A stretch of 64,000 nucleotides of DNA. Source: Cherax quadricarinatus (Eukaryota; Arthropoda; Malacostraca; Decapoda; Parastacidae). The stretch lies in NCBI RefSeq assembly GCF_038502225.1, contig NW_027195543.1:64501-128500 (forward strand), written 5' to 3'. The notes below the pieces were generated by a model, which did not search any database, was not told where the DNA came from, and saw nothing but the letters and a program-made list of their open reading frames with translations. Of this stretch, positions 10,580 through 21,489 are shown one piece after another (position 1 is the first letter of the stretch; every line of letters starts with the position of its first letter). Both the position numbers and the translations under genes were made by a program.

Positions 10580-12122
10580 CAGCAGCATCTTCATCTCTCC
10601 TCCGAGGTGTCAGCAGCATCTTCATCTCTCCTCCGAGGTGTCAGCAGCATCTTCATCTCTCCTCCGAGGTGTCAGCAGCATCTTCATCTCTCCTCTGAGG
10701 TGTCAGCAGCATGTTCATCTCTCCTCCGAGGTGTCAGCAGCATCTTCATCTCTCCTCCGAGGTGTCAGCAGCATCTTCATCTCTCCTCCGAGGTGTCAGC
10801 AGCATCTTCATCTCTCCTCCGAGGTGTCAGCAGCATCTTCATCTCTCCTCCGAGGTGTCAGCAGCATCTTCATCTCTCCTCCGAGGTGTCAGCAGCATCT
10901 TCATCTCTCCTCCGAGGTGTCAGCAGCATGTTCATCTCTCCTCCGAGGTGTCAGCAGCATCTTCATCTCTCCTCCGAGGTGTCAGCAGCATCTTCATCTC
11001 TCCTCCGAGGTGTCAGCAGCATCTTCATCTCTCCTCCGAGGTGTCAGCAGCATCTTCATCTCTCCTCCGAGGTGTCAGCAGCATCTTCATCTCTCCTCCG
11101 AGGTGTCAGCAGCATCTTCATCTCTCCTCCGAGGTGTCAGCAGCAACTTCATCTCTCCTCCGAGGTGTCAGCAGCATCTTCATCTCTCCTCCGAGGTGTC
11201 AGCAGCATCTTCATCTCTCCTCCGAGGTGTCAGCAGCATGTTCATCTCTCCTCCGAGGTGTCAGCAGCATGTTCATTTCTCCTCCGAGGTGTCAGCAGCA
11301 TGTTCATCTCTCCTCCGAGGTGTCAGCAGCATGTTCATCTCTCCTCCGAGGTGTCAGCAGCATCTTCATCTCTCCTCCGAGGTGTCAGCAGCATGTTCAT
11401 CTCTCCTCCGAGGTGTCAGCAGCATCTTCATCTCTCCTCCGAGGTGTCAGCAGCATGTTCATCTCTCCTCCGAGGTGTCAGCAGCATCTTCATCTCTCCT
11501 CCTAGGTGTCAGCAGCATGTTCATCTCTCCTCCGAGGTGTCAGCAGCATCTTCATCTCTCCTCCGAGGTGTCAGCAGCATCTTCATCTCTCCTCCGAGGT
11601 GTCAGCAGCATCTTCATCTCTCCTCCGAGGTGTCAGCAGCATCTTCATCTCTCCTCCGAGGTGTCAGCAACATCTTCATCTCTCCTCCGAGGTGTCAGCA
11701 GCATCTTCATCTCTCCTCCGAGGTGTCAGCAGCATCTTCATCTCTCCTCCGAGGTGTTAGCAGCATCTTCATCTCTCCTCCGAGGTGTCAGCAGCATCTT
11801 CATCTCTCCTTCGAGGTGTCAGCAGCATCTTCATCTCTCCTCCGAGGTGTCAGCAGCATCTTCATCTCTCCTCCGAGGTGTCAGCAGCATCTTCATCTCT
11901 CCTTCGAGGTGTCAGCAGCATCTTCATCTCTCCTCCGAGGTGTCAGCAGCATCTTCATCTCTCCTCCGAGGTGTCAGCAGCATCATCATCTCTCCTCCGA
12001 GGTGTCAGCAGCATCTTCATCTCTCCTCTGAGGTGTCAGCAGCATCTTCATCTCTCCTCCGAGGTGTCAGCAGCATCTTCATCTCTCCTCCAAGGTGTCA
12101 GCAGCATCTTCATCTCTCCTCC
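10580..12122. repeat. 31-bp tandem array, about 50 copies
   Basis: The unit begins AGCAGCATCTTCATCTCTCC and ends CCGAGGTGTC. Variation is mainly C/G in the CATCTTC/CATGTTC position, with G variants concentrated around 11240-11520. Period 31 is not a multiple of 3, so the three frames rotate into each other and give long serine/histidine-rich read-throughs in all frames. No protein is implied. Confidence 0.97.
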
Positions 12123-12172
12123 CGTCCTTTGTATTCTGTTCAGTTATTGTTGGTACACTCTGCTGTTCTGTT

Positions 12173-12367
<195 letters not shown>

Positions 12368-12368
12368 C

Positions 12369-12412
12369 TGTTGTGCCGAATAAGTAAAACTTGCGATTTG
12401 GGCTTAAATAAT
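12369..12412 (-). mobile_element. Terminal fragment of the TIR element (MITE-like)
   Basis: TGTTGTGCCGAATAAGTAAA followed by ACTTGCGATTTGGGCTTAAA matches the reverse complement of the right end of the 29799-30187 element with a few substitutions. Only the outer 40 or so bases are present. Confidence 0.75.
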
Positions 12413-12634
12413 AAATTTCAGAATATCCCTCCCTCTCTTAACAGTGTTCCTCGTAACAGTTCTATGAATATTTATACTTCATTTCGCCAGTACCTGGTGA
12501 ATATTACAAAGTAAAACTGTGCCGGGATAACCTTCATAAAGTGAACTGCAATATATTCTCAATCTGTGTTTTCCATTTTTTATAGTTTTAACGCGATACT
12601 CGTCAGTATTTACCTGATCGACCTATGTAAGTTT
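12413..12634. other. Unique spacer, no gene seen
   Basis: AT-rich DNA between the TIR fragment and the 21-bp array. Nothing further was recognised. Confidence 0.5.
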
Positions 12635-13562
12635 TTCTGTACCATGAACAAACTTTTCAGTACCATGAACAAACTTTTCAGTACCATGAACAAACTTTTC
12701 AGTACCATGAACAAACTTTTCAGTACCATAAACAAACTTTTCAGTACCATGAACAAACTTTTCAGTACCATAAACAAACTTTTCAGTACCATGAACAAAC
12801 TTTTCAGTACCATGAACAAACTTTTCAGTATCATGAACAAACTTTTCAGTACCATGAACAAACTTTTCAGTACCATGAACAAACTTTTCAGTACCATGAA
12901 CAAACTTTTCAGTACCATGAACAAACTTTTCAGTACCATGAACAAACTTTTCAGTACCATAAACAAACTTTTCAGTATCATGAACAAACTTTTCAGTACC
13001 ATAAACAAGCTTCAGTATCATGAACAAACTTTTCAGTATCATGAACAAACTTTTCAGTACCATAAACAAACTTTTCAGTATCATGAACAAACTTTTCAGT
13101 ACCATAAACAAACTTTTCAGTATCATGAACAAACTTTTCAGTATCATGAACAAACTTTTCAGTACCATGAACAAACTTTTCAGTACCATAAACAAACTTT
13201 TCAGTATCATGAACAAACTTTTCAGTACCATAAACAAACTTTTCAGTACCATGAACAAACTTTTCAGTATCATGAACAAACTTTTCAGTACCATGAACAA
13301 ACTTTTCAGTATCATGAACAAACTTTTCAGTATCATGAACAAACTTTTCAGTATCATGAACAAACTTTTCAGTATCATGAACAAACTTTTCAGTACCATG
13401 AACAAACTTTTCAGTATCATGAACAAACTTTTCAGTACCATGAACAAACTTTTCAGTACCATGAACAAACTTTTCAGTATCATGAACAAACTTTTCAGTA
13501 CCATGAACAAACTTTTCAGTATCATGAACAAACTTTTCAGTACCATGAACAAACTTTTCAGT
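12635..13562. repeat. 21-bp tandem array, about 44 copies
   Basis: The unit is approximately ACCATGAACAAACTTTTCAG plus T. Three recurrent variants (ACCATGAA, ACCATAAA, ATCATGAA) are mixed, with ATCATGAA more common in the 3' half. A two-base loss at about 13006 (AAGCTTCAG) shifts the frame. The 7-residue periodic frames are read-throughs. Confidence 0.97.
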
Positions 13563-13738
13563 GGAAACAGATTTTCAGTACAAGCAAGAAAAGCTGAAAC
13601 AATCTTTTCATCGGAAAAAAGCTTTCAGTAAGCTTGGGAGAGCTTTCGTCACCGGGTTATCACTTTATTAAAAGATCTCTGGACGATACTGTTGAGACAT
13701 CCTCGATTATCTTAACTTTACCAGGATGGAGCAATACT

Positions 13739-14420
13739 GACCATCCTTTGTAGTGTTAACCATCCTTTGTTGTGTTAACCATCCTTTATAGTGTTAACCA
13801 TCCTTTGTAGTATTAACCATCCTTTGTAGTGTTAACCATCCTTTGTAGTGTTAACCATCCTTTGTAGAATTAACCATCCTTTGTAGTGTTAACCATCCTT
13901 TGTAGTGTTAACCATCCTTTGTAGTATTAACCATCCTTTGTAGTGTTAACCATCCTTTGTAGTGTTAACCATCCTTTGTAGTATTAACCATCCTTTGTAG
14001 TGTTAACCATCCTTTGTAGTGTTAACCATCCTTTGTAGTATTAACCATCCTTTGTAGTGTTAGCCATCCTTTGTAGTGTTAACCATCTTTTGTAGTATTA
14101 ACCATCCTTTGTAGTGTTAACCATCCTTTGTAGTATTAACCATCCTTTGTAGTGTTAACCATCCTTTGTAGTATTAACCATCCTTTGTAGTGTTAACCAT
14201 CCTTTGTAGTGTTAACCATCTTTTGTAGTATTAACCATCCTTTGTAGTGTTAACCATCCTTTGTAGTGTTAACCATCCTTTGTAGTGTTAACCATCCTTT
14301 GTAGTGTTAACCATCCTTTGTAGTGTTAACCATCCTTTGTAGTGTTAACCATCCTTTGTAAATTTAACCATTCTTTATAGTATTAATCATTCTTTGTGGT
14401 ATTAACCATCCCTTGCAGTA
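13739..14420. repeat. 19-bp tandem array, about 35 copies
   Basis: The unit is TGTTAACCATCCTTTGTAG. TATTAACC variants recur at 57-bp spacing (starts near 13925, 13982, 14039, 14096), a three-unit higher-order repeat. The 3' end decays gradually from about 14358. Confidence 0.96.
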
Positions 14421-16239
14421 TTAACCATCTTTTCTGTCCTGCACACCTGGTTGTAACATAGTAACCAGGATAGAAACTAGGAATGAACAAAAGACTGTGG
14501 TTAGTAAATACTATATATATTTCCTTCACAAAACAGCAAGCAATTGTATGTGCAATATTAACAGAGGATATGTCCAGCAAGCAAGAGACACCGTGAGAAC
14601 TGTCTGTGACCAGACTTGAAAGTAAATCTGCCAATGTTGATTCACGAGTTTCCCCACTTCATTTCACAACTTTGGTGGACTTCCTCGTCATTTGCTGGGT
14701 TGAACCACGAAGCTAGCATAACGAGGGAGCCCCGCTAATTATGCCCTTAGTATTTGGTTTGTTGGTCGGGAGGGTATGCTTTTATGGGTATGTGACATAC
14801 CCTTGATAACGTAACATACTTAACATGCCACACTGACGAACGACGGGATGTAACCTTGGAAGTCTGAATTATAGCAACTCTAATGGTTACATTATATGTT
14901 TTTTTCAAAATTTAAAAATGAAATGTGATAATTTTTCCAGATCTCATATAGTTGGAAGCTACTTGTCTGAGGGCAGGTGAACTTCCTTTCTTTTCATTAA
15001 TGAGAGTCAGAATAAGCATGGGATTCTGTGATGAGATGAAGTAGGTTCTGCAGGGCAACGAGGATACCACAGTGGATACCACCTGTGGCATGTTGCCACC
15101 AGTCGAGTTGCTAACAAACTCTACTTCGCTGAAAAGTACTTTATGGTGTCTATCTCAAAGGAGGTGTAAAGTGGAGTCAGAGACATCTTGTGACAGTTGT
15201 TTCTGTCTAGAGTTCCTCGATGTCATATTCAGTAAATAGCACCAGCAGCGACGTCCAGTATTACTTTTTTTACACAAAGGTTTATGCATGGATAGGTTAA
15301 TACTTCCTACGTTTATTTACAGCCTAAGAGCCATTACCTACTTCAGCTCATTTAAAAGCCTTGTTCTTGAGTAAATTTCTCCAGGTACGGGGTATCAGCC
15401 CCCTTCAGCCCTTTCAGCCCTCTCAGAAAGGGTAATGGCGTCTTGCTTCTGCAACAACACTTTTAAATGAAAGCATATGACCGTGTGTCATGATCAAGTC
15501 ACGTCATGGCTGACCAGTGTTGCAATCATGTATGGTTTAATGACAATTAATATCTGTACCGCAACAGGAAAGGTACAGGAAACTTCTGCCTCACTTTATT
15601 CACATGTGGGACAATAATGAACTCTCAGTGATCGAGACATATCAAGAAATCAAGCATCTAGTTTAGCTTTTGTTGAAGTTTGGCAAGGAAGGCAAATCTG
15701 CTTGGATCAGCACTTCCATTATGTTCAGAGACGCTGAGGGCAGCGGCGGCTGAAGCGGGACAGGGGCGATCAGATTGCTTTAAAACCTGCCAGGGCAAAC
15801 ATTAACACATGAATAACAAAGAACACTGTTCCCAGCGTTTATGTGAATAAAAAACAATCCACACTCGCGGTATATTACAGAGAAGTGTGCACAGCTTTCT
15901 GAAGTGATGTTGCTGTGAATTTAAAACGGTTGAAAGACAAAGCAGTGTCGTATACTAAGTGTATTGAGAACTATATAAGACTTACAGTGCACTGAGACAA
16001 TCATTCTTCAATCATGACAACGATATCCGGGTAAACATATGGGTCCAATACAGATATTCAGGGGCGTCTAGTCATTAATGATACTAGTTAGGTCAGCTGC
16101 GCAGCAGACAGTTCATTTTTCTCTAGATTTATCACCATACACTCGGTGACAAGCAGGATTTTTAGCCCACCACAAGTGAGTATAAGGTTCTCGTCAGTAT
16201 TCAGTTAGTAATAAAGTTGGTAGAATTACCGACAATATG
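14421..16239. other. Unique DNA, no gene recognised
   Basis: The longest block without obvious tandem repeats. Open frames are short and resemble nothing I know. The base CAGTATTCAGTTA at 16195-16207 is repeated just beyond the Penelope-like element (19870-19882) and may be part of its target-site duplication. Confidence 0.5.
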
Positions 16240-16277
16240 CAAAGTAAAAGGACACAAGTGCATCTAATGTGACATTT

Positions 16278-16331
16278 TATTGTGGTAACGTTTCGCTCTC
16301 CAGGAGCTTTGTCAAGTCGTTACAAACAGTA
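16278..16331 (-). ncRNA. Hammerhead-like motif, inverted copy
   Basis: The reverse complement of this segment carries TTGACAA, A, stem II GCTC/GAGC and GAAACGTT, as in the plus copy at 19778-19831. The inner stem I strands read GAC and ACC instead of GGC and GCC, so that pairing is lost. Likely decayed. Confidence 0.4.
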
Positions 16332-16375
16332 CATGGACACACAGGGTATATATAGGCTCAGAGTGAGGTGCAATA

Positions 16376-16378
16376 CTA

Positions 16379-16415
<37 letters not shown>

Positions 16416-16423
16416 TAGTAGTT

Positions 16424-16501
<78 letters not shown>

Positions 16502-16502
16502 A
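16376..16502. repeat. AGT trinucleotide microsatellite in the inverted copy
   Basis: Nearly pure AGT repeats, at the position corresponding to the ACT tract (19388-19740) of the plus copy. The tract was therefore probably present before the inversion or duplication. Confidence 0.97.
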
Positions 16503-17044
16503 TACAATATGTTAGAACAATTAACATGCACATGAGTAAAGAATATAAAAGCTATTACTTGGGAAACATAAAAATTGGTTAGACAAATATTTCTATTGGA
16601 GGCTGGATAGAGGCAGCTTGTTTCAATGTTCATTCTCTGTAATGTGCTTGTGTAGTATTAACAGGAGAGACTATGTGATGGCAGGGTTTACTGTGTTCAG
16701 GAGGATTCTTGCTAAGATTTTAGAGATGGTGAAGCTGCCTTTGTTTTGTTTAATTGTGTTAGAAACAGCTATTAGTGAAGATGGGAGACCCCATTCCCAT
16801 GCCGTAGGTTTGTTTGTAGAGCCTGTTATTGAAAGAAAAACAGTTGAAATTAACACAGAGTTCAATCAAGTCAACAAAATCTCCGGGAGGTAGAGGAAAA
16901 TTAAGGTCCTGATTGACTTTACGTCGTAGAACCTCGATGGCTTTTGTGGTAGGTACTTTTGTGAAGAGGGAAGTCACATCCAAACTGCTTAGTTTCTTGT
17001 TACGGATGGAGAGGTTTCGGATGCGGTTGAGAAGGTCGCCTGAG

Positions 17045-19220
17045 TCTACTTCTGCACAACTCTCCAACTCCAAACACCCTTTCTCTCCAGCTACCCAAGC
17101 TTACTTAACTGAATGTGCCGAAGAACTTTCTAACATCGCTAAGGAAACCTTTGAAACTGCAAGGAATATGAGGGCCAATCTTTAGATTGACCAACACACT
17201 GCTGAGCATATTCTCAGCACAGTCACCACAGCCAACCTCCAACAGAAGATCAAACTCAATCGCAAATTTCAGTACCTCTGCACTAACAGTTGATGGAAGG
17301 AAATGGGACTGGAATCTCTAATAAACAACCTATCGTCACACACCTTAACTGACTACGAGAAACAGGCACTGAGTCTGGGACTCAAATTTACCACCAACAT
17401 ACGCAAACCTAACTATCAACTCAACCTAGTTACCAGGAAGCATAGACACAGTGACAGCAACTTCCAGAAGGGTTATATACAGGGCATTCTCATTGCAGCT
17501 TTATGTGAACCTTCTTCTAATCTTCCTAGACGATATATCACATCCCTTAAGGACCTCGCCAACGACCCCAACATTATCGTCACCACCGCCGACAAAGGAG
17601 GTGGAGTCGTCATACTCAACACCAGTGACTACATCAAAATGATGGACCTCTTGAATGATCAGTCTACATACGAACCCATCAGCACTCAACAGTGGAAGAC
17701 ACTCACCAAAGATTTTCTATACAAAACCAGACAAATACTCAAACGCACTAGAGAAGGGAAGAAACTTCTGTACTTGTTACCCAGCTACCCTAAACCAGCA
17801 CACATGTATGGTTTACCCAAGACCCATAAACATAATATTCCTCTCAGACCAATCACGTCAGATATAGGCAGTGCACCACACAAACTAGCCGGAGTTCTTG
17901 CCAAACATCTTTCCTGCCTTCTGGTGACCATCAGCCCCACTCATCTTAAACATTCAGGCGACCTTCTCATCCGCATCCGAAACCTCTCCATCCGTAACAA
18001 GAAACTAAGCAGTTTGGACGTGACTTCCCTCTTCACAAAAGTACCTACCACAAAAGCCTTCGAGGTTCTACGACGTAAAGTCAATCAGGACCTTAATCTT
18101 CCTCTACCTCCCGGAGATTTTGTTGACTTGATTGAACTCTGTGTTAATTTCAACTGTTTTTCTTTCAATAACAGGCTCTACAAACAAACCTACAGCATGG
18201 GAATGGGGTCCCCCATCAGTGCCGTCCTAGACAACTTGTACATGGAACACCTAGAGTCCGAACACTTCGCCAACATCATCCCTTCAAGCGTCGCTTGGTT
18301 ACGTTACGTGGACGACGTCCTCGTAATAACTCCCAAACGTTTTGATGTACGGAATCTACAGGCAAGGCTCAACGCAGTTGAACCGGCGATCCAGTTTACA
18401 CTAGAAGGAGAGTCCAATGACAAGCTCGACGTCCTCGACGTCCTCATTCACAAAGTAGACAGCAGCCTAAGATTTTAAGTTTATCGGAAACCTACCAATA
18501 AAAATGATCTCACACACTTCTATTCCAGTCAAGATACTAAGACCAAAAGAGGCATCATCATCGGGTTTTTCCTAAGAGCATAATACCGAATTTGTAGTTC
18601 TGAGTTTCTTGACGAGGAATGTGCATACATTCACCGAACCTTCACAGATTTACATTTTCCTTCCTTTTTCATCAAAGACTGCAAGAAAAGAGCTCTTCAG
18701 ATCATTAATTCTCCACGCACCACCACCACTCCCAACAAAGTTATAATTCTTCCCAACAGCCAGGTTGCATTGAACGTTTCTAAAGTACTTTCACAAGCTA
18801 ACACCAGAGTCGCCATCGCTTCTAGCACTTCGATAAAGGATCTAACGAGAACAAAATCCAAGCACCACGAACCAGTCAACGCAGGGGTTTACACTACACC
18901 CTGTGGAAGCTGCAACAAGATTTATATATGTAGGTGAAACAGCAAGAAACCTCGACACCCGCCTCAATGAACACATTTACCCATGTAGGAACGATAACTT
19001 GAACAACGCCTGTGTACAACACCGAAATTCCACCAATTATCTCATGTAGTTCAGGGACACCCAATTAGTGATCAAAGAAACTAATTTCCACAGACGCAAG
19101 TGCCTTGAATCTTCACTAATAGCTGTTTCTAACACAATTAAACAAAACAAAGGCAGCTTCACCATCCCTGAAGTCTTAGCAAGAATCCTCCTGAAAACAG
19201 TAAACCCTGCCATCACATAG
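17045..19220 (+). pseudogene. Penelope-like element polyprotein: reverse transcriptase plus GIY-YIG endonuclease, inactivated
   Basis: In one frame from about 17045, homologous text is broken by stops at 17183-17185 and about 17291. The longest open part (17303-18478, 391 residues) is a Penelope-family RT. It has ADKGGGVVI (residues 96-104), YGLPKTHK (169-176), LRPI (181-184), motif A SLDVTSLF with D239, motif B QTYSMGMGSP (295-304), motif C RYVDD (334-338) and LDVLDVLI (375-382). The frame continues past TAA 18476-18478 and another stop near 18583 to an endonuclease domain starting GVYTTPCGSCNKIYI. A +1 shift at about 18929 (extra bases before GETARNLDTRLNEH) and a TAG near 19045 disrupt it; it would end at TAG 19218-19220. 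Penelope-like elements couple this RT to a GIY-YIG nuclease for target-primed insertion. At least four stops and one frameshift make it non-functional. Confidence 0.93.
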
Positions 19221-19387
19221 TCTCTCCTGTTAATACTACACAAGCACATTACAGAGAATGAACGTTGAAACAGGCTGCCTCTATCCAGCCTCCAATAGAA
19301 ATATTTGTCTAACCAATTTTTATGTTGCCCAAGTAATAGCTTTTATATCCTTTACTCATGTGCAAGTTAATTGTTCTAACATTTTGT

Positions 19388-19407
19388 ATTACTACTACTA
19401 CTACTAG

Positions 19408-19451
<44 letters not shown>

Positions 19452-19590
19452 GTACTAGTACTACTACTACTACTACTAGTACTACTACTACTACTACTAC
19501 TAGTACTACTACTACTACTACTACTACTAGTACTACTACTACTACTACTACTACTACTAGTACTACTACTACTACTACTACTACTACTAG

Positions 19591-19625
<35 letters not shown>

Positions 19626-19740
19626 GTACTACTACTACTACTACTACTACTGCTACTAGTACTACTACTACTACTACTACTAGTACTACTACTACTACTA
19701 CTACTAGTACTACTACTACTACTACTACTACTACCACTAG
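19388..19740. repeat. ACT trinucleotide microsatellite with periodic AGT interruptions
   Basis: ACT repeats are broken by single AGT triplets (creating ACTAGT) at irregular intervals of about 21-36 bp. The inverted copy's tract (16376-16502) has almost none of these, so the interruptions probably spread after the two tracts separated. Confidence 0.97.
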
Positions 19741-19777
19741 TATTGCACCTCACTCTGAGCCTCACTCTGTGTCCATG

Positions 19778-19831
19778 TATTGTTTGTAACGGCTTGACAA
19801 AGCTCCTGGAGAGCGAAACGTTGCCACAATA
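19778..19831 (+). ncRNA. Hammerhead-ribozyme-like motif with U3-A8 pair
   Basis: The outer stem I is TATTGT (19778-19783) with ACAATA (19826-19831) and the inner stem is GGC with GCC (19823-19825). The core is TTGACAA (19794-19800), an extra A, stem II GCTC/GAGC around CTGGA, then GAAACGTT (19815-19822), with ACGT able to act as a minimal stem III. Compared with the consensus CUGAUGA, C3 is U and G8 is A. These two bases pair in the hammerhead fold, so the change is compensatory on paper. The extra A before stem II departs from the textbook core but is shared with the 40598 copy. Hammerheads are known in Penelope-like elements; activity here is inference. Confidence 0.5.
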
Positions 19832-20214
19832 AAATGTCACATTAGTTGCACTTGTGTCCTTTTACTTTACAGTATTCAGTTATTAGTAGAGACTGACACT
19901 ACACCCCCCTAGGGGTATTTATACTTACAACCAAGTCTTCTTTAACAGTCACGTGGTCGTAGAACAACTGTCTATCATCGGAGGTGTCTATCGTCAGAGG
20001 CTGTGATAGACAGACACAACAATAAATCTAAGTGTCCTCATTATTGATACAAACTTACTTTGTTTATGCTACAAATTTACGTAACTGTAATTTGGTGAGA
20101 GAAATTTTACCACACTTGTTATTAAGGCACAAAAGCGATTTCATTTTGTTAAGTGAGTTTATTTCATCGATGTTGTTATAGTTAATGAACATGATTCTAG
20201 ACATAAATGATCTC

Positions 20215-20505
20215 AGATGATGTGATCCTGAGAGGGTTACAGCCAGCCAGCGCACTCATCTCACGCACTGAGATCCGTGGTTCGTTCCCCGATATGGGTG
20301 GAGAGATTAGGGCGTGTTTACTCAGGACACCTGCTGTCTCTCTTCACCTAGCAGAAAATAGGTACCTGTGCGTGGAAAGCATCCTGGAAACAAAATTAAC
20401 ATAATTTTCCCGAAATCCTCTACACAACAAAGGCATTTCTGTATAGTATGTCATTGATGTCAGCGAGTACTGTACATGTTGTATCATGTACATAAAGAAA
20501 TATAG

Positions 20506-20562
<57 letters not shown>

Positions 20563-20578
20563 GCTATTATTATTATTT
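20215..20578 (+). mobile_element. tRNA-derived SINE with ATT tail
   Basis: A B-box-like GGTTCGTTCCCC (20279-20290) sits about 45 bp after a tRNA-like head (CCAGCCAGCGCACTCATC). A 5'-conserved body follows, including CACCTAGCAGAAAATAGGTA, GATGTCAGCGAGTACTG and a GTACATAAAGAAATATAGA end, then (ATT)n from about 20507. This architecture matches decapod SINEs or the tails of their partner LINEs. It would be transcribed by RNA polymerase III if intact; the A box is poorly preserved. Confidence 0.7.
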
Positions 20579-21083
20579 TATTGTTGCTGTTGTTGTTTGC
20601 TGCCCGTTTTGTTGGACAGAAACTCTTTTCTCACTGTATGAAAGTAGAGCCAAGTATGGTACCTTGAAAAATATTAGTCTTGTACAAAGCAGTAAGACTT
20701 CCCACATCTCTCCAGTGCTGAGGCTGTGCTGGAATGACTGGTCTATCCAGGCCGGGTCCAGATAAGTTGTCTTGCTTTGTTTTCTGTTCAGTCCAGAAGG
20801 TGTAGATATGACGGGGCAGACAATGTAAGACCGTGAGGCGTACTCCAGGAGTGAGTGTACCTGAGCCTCGCTAGGAGTACTGCAGCCACAACTGTCGAAC
20901 AAGTACGAGAAAAACCTTAATGCTGTTAGAATCTTGGATGCCTTGCTTGCAAGATTTACTACGTGGTTCTTCGTAGACACATTGGAATAAAATTTCACCC
21001 CTAGAATATGCACATCATTCCCTTGTTCCAACAGTCTCTCTTTCATTATTGTCAGTGATTCAGTTGTTCTAGGAAGAAAGTCA
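20579..21083 (-). pseudogene. LINE reverse transcriptase C-terminal fragment (Jockey/CR1-like)
   Basis: The minus-strand translation contains ILGVKFYSNVSTKNHV, then LASKASKILTALRFF and SEAQVHSLLEYASRSY, the region after the RT catalytic core in Jockey/CR1-type LINEs (the LGV-F-WK-H and Y-LVRS-LEYA pattern). A further FQHSLSTGEMWEVLLLCT segment matches the usual downstream LQHRRDVAGL-type region. The fragment lacks catalytic motifs and both ends, and abuts a TC/GA microsatellite and a SINE tail. Confidence 0.7.
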
Positions 21084-21207
<124 letters not shown>

Positions 21208-21489
21208 CTTCCTCTCTCCTGTACAATGTGGATTAATGTGGATTACCTAGAGTGGGTTGGCCCAGGTCTCTTTATTCCCTAGTGACTCTTCACAAGCTCA
21301 AGACTTTGCATATAAACGAGGTCATTTGCAGCTCTTCATGTTCCCCGGGCAGCCGGACACTTCTAATTGACTTGTTTGTAGGATAAACATTCACGTGGAT
21401 GCAAAATTCTCAAAGATGATTTTATGGTAATGACAGCTTTTTCGAGGTGACTTTAGGTTACCACTGTCATATCTTCACCTGTGTTGTAT

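Larger units (their letters stand above)
16240..17044 (-). mobile_element. Inverted, internally deleted partial copy of the Penelope-like element
   Basis: Read on the minus strand, this matches parts of the plus-strand element at 17045-19869. From 17044 down to about 16782 it encodes RT sequence from SGDLLNRIRNLS through SLDVTSLFTKVP to the QTYGMGMGSP motif. It then jumps directly to the endonuclease C-terminus (SLIAVSNTIKQNKGSF to NTVNPAIT), losing about 890 bp relative to the plus copy (roughly 18218 to 19110). The joint lies at 16778-16783 and shows short ATC-type microhomology. The 3' UTR microsatellite and hammerhead-like end follow (16502 to 16278). Similarity with the other copy stops at about 16240. 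Confidence 0.85.
19221..19869 (+). mobile_element. 3' UTR and terminus of the Penelope-like element
   Basis: The region after the stop carries an ACT microsatellite and a hammerhead-like motif. It shares sequence with the reverse complement of 16240-16670 up to TTTACTTT at about 19868, which defines the element's 3' end. CAGTATTCAGTTA follows at 19870-19882 and also lies outside the left end at 16195-16207. Confidence 0.8.

Noticed and set aside
16376..16502. Poly-Ser, poly-Val, poly-Thr and poly-Tyr frames (also at 19388-19740 and 58084-58470)
   Set aside because: They are trinucleotide microsatellites read in different frames.
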